Shown piece after piece: positions 33,437 to 44,057 of a DNA stretch of 64,000 bases. Every line of letters begins with the position of its first letter. Positions within the stretch are counted from its first letter, which is position 1. The notes beneath the pieces are model-generated. The model did not search any database. It had not been told where the DNA came from and saw nothing but the letters and a program-made list of their open reading frames with translations. The stretch spans positions 222,908 to 286,907 of the forward strand of contig JAIQDT010003848.1 of the NCBI GenBank assembly GCA_021521415.1, read 5' to 3'. A program made the position numbers and the translations under genes. The stretch is from Bidens hawaiensis (Eukaryota > Streptophyta > Magnoliopsida > Asterales > Asteraceae).

Positions 33437-35803
33437 TGTCACACCCCGACCAAAGGCGGAACATGCCGAGGTGTAACGATTGCCCATAAGCACACGACAC
33501 TATTAATGCGACAATATTTAACAAATTCATTTCATTTCATAACATCGAAAATGTCACATAACAAGGTTCATAAGTCAAATACAACAACATATAACAAAAT
33601 ATAGCAAATCAAATATTGTTCTTTTTTTGCTAATATCCTAGAGGTATTTGTGACGTTTTCTTCTCCAACTCCATAATCAACCTAGATGCAAACCTGTAAC
33701 ATTTCATAAAATAAAGTTTGTCAACACAAAGGTTGGTGAGAAATTCATAGATTTTGAACAATATGTATATATATAAGAAAAGCCACAATCTTGCATACAA
33801 AACAACAAATAAATAGCAATAATTTGGATAATATGAGGTCGCTAATAAGAATACATTAGCGGCACCATCTATAAGAGAATACCATATAGATTCGGATTTC
33901 ATAAGGTCGTTAATAAGAATACATTAACGGAACCGTGCTATAAGAGAATACCATATAGTTCACGGATTTATGATTCAACCTTCCAAAAGCGGTAAACACA
34001 TAGGCAAATAATCATGTAAGCATAGAACACCAAATCGAGCATTTATTTAAGTAAAGTATACAATAACGTTTGTGGTTTAAGACTCAAATATAAAGCATTA
34101 AATTTGAATAAGTATGAAATGTCACCCCCAAAATAAAAGATAGAAAACGGGGGATGAATGTACTCACGTTCAAGTAATAAACTTGAAAAGTTGATAATTT
34201 GGAGATTTGCCAGAACGACGGGTTTAACGTATGAAGCCTAAATAAAAAGGAAATCTTGGATTTAGAAAGGTTGTCTTGAAGATCTTTAAATAAAATAATT
34301 GTTGCAAAAAGTAAACAATTAAAGTTCGAGGTTTAAAATGTAACTATTTATGAATTTATAATAATAACCCTTTAAAAATGTAAGTTTGCTCGAAACCGGG
34401 TTAAAGTATCTAACCTTAATATTTACTTAACCAATGTTAAGTAATAAGGTGGGAAAAATGCTAAAATGCAAGTTCTATTGGGCTAAAGATACTAAAACGG
34501 GTCTTTAACGAGTGTTTGGGTTGTCGGTTCGGGTCTTGACAAGTGGTCAAACCCAAAGTCAACTTTTCAAAATATTAATTATTATGAGATAACTCATTAA
34601 AACATAATAATACTTAACCAAGTATGTAGATCTATTGTTTTAGAACTAACAACGTACGTTAAGCGAGTGTTCGGTTTTGTCGGTCCAACTATGTTATAAG
34701 ACCAAGTTGGATCCAACATTTCCAAGTACTTAAGAAAATGATTAAAATCAGTTTGTAAACTATTTTTAAAGAAATATACAAATCTTGATAGCTAAAAACA
34801 CACTTGTGTGTCTTAAGCGAGTAAAGTCGGATCGGTTCGGTTTCCATTTCACAACAAGTTCATAGATGGATTCTACATACCCATATATCATAGATCTTGT
34901 ATAAAAATGTACAAATGAATATTTAAGTTCTACAACTAAAAAGGTCAACAACAAGTCTTTTTAACAAAAGTTCGGTTTCCATCTCACAATGAGTTCATAG
35001 ATGTTCTCCACATACCCAAGACTTGTAAATGTGACTAACAAACTAAAATGAGCAGAAGTTAGGTATAAATGATATGTATAATAAGTTATGTGTGTGTATA
35101 TATATATATCAAGAACACGAAGTCTTCCATGAAGCCTTGCCTTATGACATTCGAAACTTAACCAACCGGAGTCGGTGAAGTAACAAATAAAGGAAACAAG
35201 GGGTGTGTATTATATATATGTTGTACCACCATATTCAAGAGTTAATAATGTTAGATGAACAAGTTAGAATTAAAGATAAAACTCAGTTTGACTTTTGGAA
35301 GTCAAACACTCAAGAACACTAAGAAAACAACCTTAAGATCTTTGTATTTGGGAGAGAAAATGAAGATGTAGCAGGTGTAAATGAGGGGGAAAGAGTGTGT
35401 ATATAGGGGAAAGAGTTGGGTCAAATACGGGTGTTAAACAGAAGAAATTGCATGCAAATGGGTCAAAAACAAACACACAACAACAAACAAAACGGGCAGG
35501 TCTGGGCTCCCTTCGCACCCCGCGACCACAACACCCATCCCCTGTCGCGTAGCGTGACGGGGTTGTTCATCAGCTTTTCAAAAATGGCAGTTTTGGCCCC
35601 CGAAGTTCGTTTTAAGTGATTTTTAAGCGTTTTAAAGACCGAAGTGAATGTTTTCAAGACCCAACAAGTGTAAAACAATATTGTAACATAAAATCCATCA
35701 TTTTTATTATATCCAAGGTTTCAGTTTACAAAACGGGTCAGTTTACATCAATAAAGTTTACAAAATGAATACGAATCGAGGCCCGAAATTGACGAATGTC
35801 ACA
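33437..35803 (-). repeat. 5' LTR of gypsy E, full length
   Basis: 2367 bp, TGTCACACC...GAATGTCACA. Contains the GTCAAC...TTGGTGAG box (about 33720-33740), the 68-bp hairpin duplication (33833-33970), a GGGGGATGAATGTACTCAC box (about 34150-34165), and a minus-strand TATA-like CCCCTATATACACACTC (about 35390-35406). Upstream of that (in element sense) is a GTCGCGTAGCGTGACGGGG motif (about 35546-35564). Confidence 0.92.
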
Positions 35804-37989
35804 TTTTGGATCTAATGTTAGCCGTTTCTTTATAAACGACTTTTTATTTGAAATAGAAGAAAACAGAAACAGGTATATTATTGAACCAATAATTATATTT
35901 TTATTTATGTATTTTGTTTTTTAAATTTCATATAATGTTAGTTATTCCTAAGTTGATTCAATATTAAATTTTGTAGATTGTTTGATTTGCTAACTGACAA
36001 TGATGTTTCTGTTCGTAAACCGATTCCAGTGAAGATGCTGTCTTCTGTTGATGATGAGTTTCTGAGAGCAACAAATTTTTTTAACATCGGAGATATTTGT
36101 ACCATTATATTAGTAAGTTAATTATTACACTTTTAATGTTATCATAAATATCTTTCAGTCCTAATTGAATATTTATTAACTAACATTATACTTTAATCCA
36201 GCCTAAAAGTATCATTATCCTTGGTACAATTAAGGCCATCTGCCCAGACATGGAATGGTATTACGTTGGTTTTAATACTTGTAGCCGTAAGCTCATGGAA
36301 AATAATGGTGAAGGTGGAAAGGAGTATGAATGCAAAACAGTTAGATGCAATGTTTTAGGTGTTATCCCTACACCTAGGTATTTATTTAAATCAAATTCAA
36401 ATGTGTAATTTGTGCATTGTAAAAGTATATGTTTTTCTTCCTATTTACCAATTTATAAACTTTTTTAGTTTCAAGATCAAGATAAGGGTGCAAGATTCAA
36501 CTGGAGTTGTGTCGTTGACTCCGTTTGATAGAGATGCTAAGATGTTGACTAACAAAACAACAAAAGAATTGATTGATTCTCAAAAAGAGGTTTGTTTTCA
36601 ATTAAAATACTTTGTTATTTATAAATTGGCATCTATATAATAGATTGTAAGTTTAACAACGATTAATATTATAATTAAAGATTTGTTTCTTTGTCATCAA
36701 ATTTTATTACAAAATAAGGTTGACAATGGTGGATTCCCTGCTGACTTGGATTGTCTCTTAGAAAAGATATTTTCTTTTAAGGTCGATGTGGCAGATTTCA
36801 ACTTCAGAAACAATGTCGAAGACTATGGTATAAACAAGCTTACTGATGACACTAATATTATCACATAATTACAGAAAAGGCTTAATGGTAGTTTGGTAAT
36901 AATATATTCTTAACTATATTTTATTATTAAATTCAATTTTATAACTATTTCAACTAACATATGTTGATTTTCCTATTTTGTCTCATCAGCAATCAGATTC
37001 TATTCCTGTAACATTGGGAGAATCTATTTCTGAATTCCAATCATCCGGTTCGGTTTCTTGTAAGGTATGGATATTTTCTTTAATCTAATAGTTCAAACTT
37101 TTACATCTTGGTTAACATAAAGATGTGTAACATGATTGTTTATTGCCTTTTACTTTTTTAATTACAGCTTTTTGATATTGGAGATAATCAAACTCCAAGT
37201 TCAAATGTTGATGCTCAGGATTTGGCAACTGATACAAAAGGAATGTCAACGACTTCTGAAGATAAACTTAAGAGAAAACTTGTTGAAGTTTTTGAAGTTG
37301 ACGATGATGATAGCATGTCGGCCACTAAGTTGAAGTTTAAGAATATCGAAGAGATGGGAACCACCAGTCAATCATGCGAAGGTGCAGCACTTTTAACTCC
37401 TAAAGTCGAGAAGGAATCTAAGTGAACAACTTCATTTATGTTGGTTTGTAGTTATGTTAAACCTTTTTGAGACATTTGGATATTCTATGTATGGTTTTTC
37501 TCTTTTATTTTTTTAAACGATTATGTGTAAGGCCCCGAACCCGGTAGCCCTACTTTAGCATCGGATTTACTCATAAACACAGTCCTTCAAATCAGAGTTT
37601 ATTAAAACTTTTCGCGGAATATAAAACATCAATCATTTGTTACAAAACATTAAATCTTTTCTTTGATACCATAACACAAAACTTTATATTTAAAACATCT
37701 TTACTTCTTTCTTCAGATGCCAGCCGTTCAATCCATGCCGTGTGTCATCCTCATGCTAACTCTATAATCAGCTCACCTGCGTGCATACTAAAAGTCAGCT
37801 ACGCTGAGTGAGTTCTAGTTAATCGAACGCCATACAATACATACACATACATACATATCTGTAGATACATATCCATATTTCACTAGTTACCCTTCTGTTC
37901 TACATACATACTTGCTACCATACATAGATACATATCTACAATCACTAACCTCAGTCTACCGAGAGTACGTTCATAGTTCACCGTCTATA

Positions 37990-38450
37990 CCTGTACTCAA
38001 GGTCGTGAACACGTACAAGGTTCGCAGTCCTTACCTATGTTCACCATTTATGGTACGTACAAGGATCGCGGTCCTTCCCTATACCATAGTACATCCACAA
38101 CACGTACAAGGTTCGCAGTCCTTCCCTATGTTGCAACCTAATTCATAGCACGTACGAGGTTCGCAGTCCTCCCCTATGCTACAAAATCAGCACGTATAAG
38201 GTTCACAGTCCTTTCCTATGCTGAAATACATCCACAACACGTACAAGGTTCGCAGTCCTTCCCTATGTTGCAACCTAATTCATAGCACGTACGAGGTTCG
38301 CAGTCCTCCCCTATGCTACAAATACAGCACGTATAAGGTTCACAGTCCTTTCCTATGCTGACGCCTATCTACATTACGTATAAGGTTCGCAGTCCTTATC
38401 TACGTTTACATATATCATCTACTTCACGTATAAGGCTCACAGTCCTTAAC
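37990..38450. repeat. Higher-order minisatellite in the solo LTR
   Basis: About ten units built on CACGTA(C/T)AAGGTTCGCAGTCCT and a TTCCCTATG tail. A 137-bp block of three units (38091-38227) is repeated almost exactly at 38228-38363, a higher-order duplication. Confidence 0.9.
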
Positions 38451-39034
38451 TACGCCATCACCAGCCGAGTCTATGTCCGACAGAAGCTAGAGGGATTTGC
38501 CATCCTAACTTACTATGTCGAACGTAGAACTCACATGCCATTCGTGTACCTATATACACATACTTACATTATAACATAAGAACATTCTAGGCATTCTTTA
38601 CCTCATTCATTTAACAACCATACCCCTTGTCGTTACGTGCAATATCCGAAGACCGTTCACGCCCCGACAAGTATTCATTTGAAATATTCATACATCTTCG
38701 ATATATAATATTCGTACCTTTATTTTTAACCTGACAGTACGCGCAATATCCGAAGATCGTTCGCGTACCGACAAACAATCATTCATATCTATCACACATA
38801 TCACATATGACATACACTTATCACTTAGGATAAATGTATTAACAACACATCGAGTATGCACACAGCCCCGAAAACATAACAAGGAATGGGGCTAGAAACT
38901 CACCTGAACACGGTTACGTTCACCGTTAATCGTAATCCCTTTCTTCAGCTGTGCACGGCTGACTGTATAACAAGTACACGTATCAAACAACTATCACTAC
39001 TCATATCATCTTTCCAGTCTTAACTACTACCCAC

Positions 39035-39130
39035 AACGAACGGGGGTCCGGGGGCAGCGCCCCTGGCAGCGGGGTCTAGGGGCGCCAGCCCCTAGCAGGG
39101 TCCAAGGGGCAGAGCCCCTGGCTGGGGTCG
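39035..39130. repeat. GC-rich self-complementary block in the solo LTR
   Basis: Repeated GGGGTC(T/C)(A/G)GGGGC and GCCCCT(A/G)GC phrases form several overlapping hairpins, for example GGGGC-AGA-GCCCC near 39108-39118. It is very GC-rich against an AT-rich background. Confidence 0.8.
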
Positions 39131-39225
39131 AGCTGCCAGGTCAGCTTGGAAAAATTTTATTTACATTAACTGTCTTAACACATTTTTCATTAGATTTTAA
39201 ATTTATTTTCTAAACGAACTTGGCT

Positions 39226-39400
39226 TTAGGCGAAGTTAAACCTCAGGCGAACTTATCATCAGGCGAACTTAAACCTCAGGCGAACTTGTCATCAGGCGAA
39301 CTTAGCTTGCAGGCGAAGTTCATCAGGCGAACTTAGCTTGCAGGCGAAGTTCATCGCTTGAAGGCGAAGTTGCCCAGATGAAGGCGAAGTTGCCCAGATG
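39226..39400. repeat. AGGCGAA(G/C)TT repeat array in the solo LTR
   Basis: Ten copies of AGGCGAAGTT or AGGCGAACTT spaced 14-20 bp apart. The same motif forms the hairpin stems of the unrelated copia B LTR (2148-2228). Confidence 0.9.
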
Positions 39401-39955
39401 TCCGCTGTTTCGGTTTCTGATCAACATTTCGGGCGATTTTAACACCCTTGTTAAGGTTCAATACCACCCACTACACTTCCCGACCATTTTCGGTCGTTTA
39501 TACACTAAAAGCTCGGATCTTTAAACTTCCAAGATCAAGAATCATACATTTTGAGCTTGTTTGGATCTCGTTTATCTTGGTATCACCACTAATCTTTCTC
39601 TCTTACCCGGACCTCGCTCGATCCTTCCTTCTTTCTCGGCCCGGCCGGCGGCGGTTTTGGGTGTGCTTGGTGTCTGTGTATGTGTGTGTGGAGTGTGCTT
39701 GGATAAAGATAGAGTGAAGATATTTTGGGGTGTTAGGGTATTTATATCCCTGAGATCCCATGGACCTAAGGCCCATTCTCATTTAACCCATCCTAATTAA
39801 TCCAAGTCCACAACCCACATCCATTACCCAACACTAGCCCGACCCATACCAACTCCTATTCTATTATTTATTTCCTGATAACCCGGGTAAACTTTCTCTC
39901 TATAATTAAGTAACATAATTAATATTACTTGGAAATTTCGGGATGTTACATTATG

Positions 39956-40894
39956 CTTGAATGTTGGTTGAGATGAACAATTTATTCTTCTTTGTTTTTT
40001 TGGCTGTATTTATGTTTTTATTTATTTTTGTTAACTTAATGTTTAGTTGATTTTTAAATATACTATCATATGCTTCCTATGCATTATATAAATTATCAAT
40101 TGACCAAATTAAAAACTAAATACAAAAATAGGTTGAATGTTCATAAATAAATATTCTAAAACCATTGTGTTAAATTGTACTATATATGATATCTCTATTT
40201 ATGTATAAACTTATTTTAAGCCAAAATATTATTATTTTGGAATTGTTGTTAATGTAATCCGTTTAATTGTTTGGTCTATATATAATCTAATAATTTATAA
40301 TATGACATGCAAGTAAATAAAATAGTTTTTGCTTATAAAATTTTTTTATTCTAACACGTTTATAATATAACAATAAATTAGTTTTTGATTTTCAACTTTT
40401 GTCTAATTTTGTATACAACGGTTTCTTTTTAATTTTTGTATTACATATACGTAGTATATTTTAAAAAGATTTTGTATTATACTTTACTAAATGTAACATA
40501 TATACCTGACTAAATGTAACACATAAATAAAAATTTTATTTATTAATTATTTGTAACATCTATTTATCACTATCATTATAAAATACTGATTTTAAATTTT
40601 AATTTGGTAACAAATCAGTAAAAGAAATTACTAACTAACTTCTATAACTTTGTTAAAGATATAGGGTAATTTTTTAAAGATTTAACATGATCCAAATTAA
40701 AAAGCCCATTCCATTAGGCCCATACCCATATTTTCTGTATTAATTTTTTAAAAATATACGACTCTTCGTTTATTAAGCTTACTTATCATCCCAAATTCTA
40801 TTACCTCGCTTATTCTCGAAATTCCGGCCATTGGAACATAAGATCGACTGAACTTTTAAAAAAGCTTCTTCCTCTTTGATATACATATCAATCG
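39956..40894. other. Helitron sequence between solo LTR and B3 gene
   Basis: AT-rich, no coding. The last 100 bp before 40895 look like a 5'-UTR. Confidence 0.6.
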
Positions 40895-42849
40895 ATGGAT
40901 AATGTAAGTACTATTATGTGAGATACTTTAATTTTGTTAATATTATTATTTAATACTGTTTTAATCTTTTTAGCCCTAATTTATATTAACCGAAGATTGT
41001 TTTAGTGATAGTCTTTAATGTTGTTGTTTAGGGTTTAGTTATAACATCAAGGTTTTCTATTTAGTTCGTCTTCAACTAAATTATAAACTGCTTATACTCT
41101 CTGTGCATGCTTGAGGGTGTTAACTGTAATATTTTTATTTTTAAACAGCGATCCTTGTGTTATCAGTTTGTTGATAACAACTTATTGGTTTTTGATTCTA
41201 AGTTTATTATTTTTATGTGTCATTGGATTTTTTTTTGTTAAGATTTGGGTATAATCATGTTTTAATAGGACTAATTACTATATTAACACAATCATGTAAT
41301 TACCAATGACAGTATATGTATATAAAATTTTAAAATAATAACACATCAGTTAGTGTATTTCAAATTTTTTATTAACTAATATTAAATTTTTACTAAACAG
41401 AATGTTATTCCTGCGGTTTGCATTTTCTATCACAGTTTGAACGGAGAGACGGTATGTATGATAAAGTCTTTATTTATTTTAATACATCTTCCATTATACT
41501 TACCTACAACATAAAATTCATTTCAGACACTTCCTGCTGTGTTTTGTCAAGAAATTTTTGAACCAGGTGCTAATATGCACCCGGTTGTTTTGTATCACAA
41601 AGACAAAGATTGGTTTGTTCAAGTTGAATTCACATACGGACGTTGTGTTTTTCAAAATGGTTGGGCTGAATTTGTTGAAGACAATAGCTTGATGTTTGGA
41701 GATGTCTTGGTTTTCTCTCCAATTAATGAAAATGAATGGAGATTCGTTTACGTTAGAGATCATCCAGTTCATGACGACATGGTTGTTGATGCTGTGGTTC
41801 GTTACCCTACTCTTAAATATCTGTAAGTAACGGTTTAAATTTTTTTATTAATTAATAAGTAATCCTTTTTGTCATTTATAAAAGTATTAATTTTTCTTAT
41901 ACTATTTTTGATCTTATTTTTTTGATTTGTTTGTAGCCATTGAGAGATGATCAGGTTAGAAGCTACTTTAGTTTACAGCCAGGGCAGTATGATGAAATCA
42001 TTGCTGAGTCTGTTGATGGATTTAAATGGAATCTGTACATTTAGTGCGACAAGATGACTACTCCGAGACTTGGTTTTACTGGTATGTGGGAAGAGATGTC
42101 CAAGCATTGTAAGCTTGCCGTTAATGATTATTTGGTGTTTCAACGTCTTCAAGGTATGTGGACGTTCAGAATGTATGTTTTTGATAGCCGTGGTATCGAA
42201 CATGTAAATTTTAATGATGATTTGGTTTACACCGGTCCAAATCTCCATCCCGAACTCGGTTATGTTCCAATGGTTATTGAGATTGAAAGTGACACCAATC
42301 TGACCAAGACAATATGCTTCAAGGTATTTTTATCAATTTTTGATATCTTCTATATTTTTGTACACTTTATATTATTAATTACTTTAAAAACAAATATGAT
42401 GTGTATTTGTAGCACTTGATGTTGGTATGGAAGATGTTGATGAGCCGGTTTTGGATATAATTGTTCCTCATGTTCAAGAAGACAACATTTTGGAAGTGAT
42501 AGTACGAGATAGGCTGGTAAGTAAACTCATTTTATACATATCTTTTAATTTCATATGTTTTATGTTCAAACAAATAACTTTATAATTATAATTTTATTTA
42601 TAGCGTTTGCCGGTTGAGTTTGCACGGAACAATAACTTGGATGTGGAAACCGATTTAGGTTTAATCAATCCAAATGGTGTTGATGTCTCCACTGAGATTG
42701 CTATTGAACTGAATGGCTATATTGAGAGGTATAGGGTTAGACATTGGACAAATTTTGTTCGGTCTAATGGGCTTCAGATTGGAACATTGGCTGTTTTCGA
42801 GTACAACGAGGCTACTCATTCGTTGATACTCACTGATGTTCTTGGTTGA
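40895..42849 (+). pseudogene. REM-like gene with three B3 DNA-binding domains, inside the Helitron
   Basis: Exons with plant splice sites: 40895-40903 (MDN), 41401-41451, 41527-41822, about 41937-42323, about 42415-42516 and 42604-42849. Three B3-like units: LPAVFCQEIFEPGANMHPVV...FVQVEF...FQNGWAEFVEDNSLMFGDVLVF; then FTGMWEEMSKHCKLAVNDYLVFQ; and LPVEFARNNNLD...WTNFVRSNGLQIGTLAVFEY. The W-x-x-F and G-D-x-L-x-F patterns are the B3 fold hallmarks. B3 proteins are plant transcription regulators acting in the nucleus. Breaks: a stop at about 42044, and apparent frame slips at the 41822/41937 and 42323/42415 junctions. Kept introns mean capture as genomic DNA. It lies between two Helitron genes and on the same strand. 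Confidence 0.75.
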
Positions 42850-44057
42850 TGTTGAAGTTTATCATAAACTGTTTTTTTATGCATTAGGGTTTAAACAATA
42901 CAATTATGCTAACAAGTTCTATATATATATATATTCTGTTAGCTTTGGTTATGTAAATTATCCTAATTATTTTGTTAGCTTAAGTATGTATGGTTTGTAC
43001 TACTAATTATGACTTTATGTTATGGTTTTTTTGTTATAAGTTTAAGAAAATTGTCATTAGTTGTATTATATTTATCTTTTATAAGTATATATATTTATAT
43101 ATATAATAATTATTACCTATAATATTTATTGCCATCCGTTCATTAGGAAACAAATATATATTACCTAAACTTGAATGCAATATAATATTTATTTTATACA
43201 ATAATTCCTATATAATTATCTATGCCATAAATTATTTTTTTTTAAAAACCTTATATATTATTTTATACGAATACTTATATGTTAATTGTTTTTAAAAAGT
43301 CATAATTGAATTAAGAATAATATTGAGAAAGATTATCATATATTAATTGCATAAATCTATTCTATTTTACTCATCATATTTCTAAATTATTATCACCATA
43401 TTTTCTCTAAAAATAAACCAATCCTAATATAATGGCAATTATTGTTTCCATTTAAAAAGTATAATTTCCATTATTTGTTTATGTATACACATATAAATTT
43501 ACATTCTTTGTCACTTATATTCGTTTTCATTATTCTCATACGTTTGTTCCTCAAGAAGCGTTTACACAAGAAGCTTAATATTGATTTTGTAAGTGTTTAT
43601 GACGTTTTTAGTTTTTAGTTTTTTTTGTTGGTAGGATGCTAACCATGTCAATTGTTGAGGTTTGGCACACACCAAAAATTGTTTATATTCAAACAATAAT
43701 TTCCGCATACAATTTTGGTTAATAAATACCAATTTTAAAGTTATGTTTTTTCAATTACATTTTTATTTATATATTTACCCGACTGTGATGTTTATTAAAA
43801 TCCAAATATATACATAAAGAAAATTGATTCTTAAGAAAGCAGTTGTTAAATATTTTGTTTTTCGATTTTTTGTGTAAGAATTAAAGGTAATATTATTTGT
43901 TTCCGGTATTCCTCATTTACATCGTTTTTCATTTTGAGTTATATTACTTAATGGTGTTTTGAAGGTTTAATCTAAAAGACTTTATTTTTTCTATCACATG
44001 GTTCAATAAAGTAGGCTTAACTCAAGTTTTAGGGATATTATCTAATTTTATTTGAAG
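42850..44057. other. AT-rich spacer between B3 and Rep/helicase genes
   Basis: No frame of note. It must hold the B3 terminator and the Rep promoter if these genes were separate transcripts, but I see no clear signal. Confidence 0.6.

Larger units (their letters stand above)
26937..35803 (-). mobile_element. Complete Ty3/gypsy element E, 8867 bp
   Basis: Perfect TSD TTTTG (26932-26936 and 35804-35808). Ends TGTCACACCCC and GAATGTCACA. Reading minus: 5' LTR 35803-33437, primer site at 33425-33434, gag, protease, RT, RNase H, integrase, polypurine tract at about 27741-27755 and 3' LTR 27740-26937. The gene order with integrase last identifies Ty3/gypsy; pol resembles Tekay/Del-type chromoviruses. 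The 3' LTR has lost about 1.56 kb. The element has several stops and frameshifts, but its LTRs look about 97-98% alike by eye, so it is fairly young. Confidence 0.95.
25816..37425 (+). pseudogene. RPA70-like (OB-fold) gene of the Helitron, split by gypsy E
   Basis: About eleven exons with GT-AG introns: 25816-25971, 26084-26352, 26478-26568, 26666-26808, 26900-26936 continuing at 35809-35872, 35977-36112, 36202-36377, 36479-36589, 36719-36886, 36990-37064 and 37168-37425. OB-fold text is clear (NYRVIDCPNKLVLG; DIIGHVV; CVYLTLWDHYA; FKIKIRVQDSTG). RPA binds single-stranded DNA, plausibly protecting Helitron replication intermediates. The zinc-ribbon region lacks one expected Cys (WYYVGFNTC). 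The tail KRKLVEVFEVDDDD resembles Helitron RPAs. Breaks: a stop in RVIRL-stop-SIKD, a frameshift near 26155, a stop near 36866, and an 8.9-kb gypsy insertion. Reading resumes exactly across the TTTTG duplication. Confidence 0.85.
37526..39950 (-). repeat. Solo gypsy LTR with perfect TSD
   Basis: 2425 bp. Ends TGTAAGGCCCC and GGGATGTTACA; TSD TTATG on both sides (37521-37525, 39951-39955). No internal element sequence is present, so it arose by LTR-LTR recombination. Orientation minus is inferred from similarity to LTR A and from a minus-strand TATA (GATATAAATACCC, about 39738-39750). It lies in the Helitron between the RPA and B3 genes. Confidence 0.95.

Noticed and set aside
37990..38450. 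Repeat array resembling CRISPR or a satellite
   Set aside because: Inside a solo LTR with TSD; higher-order minisatellite, not a centromeric satellite or CRISPR.
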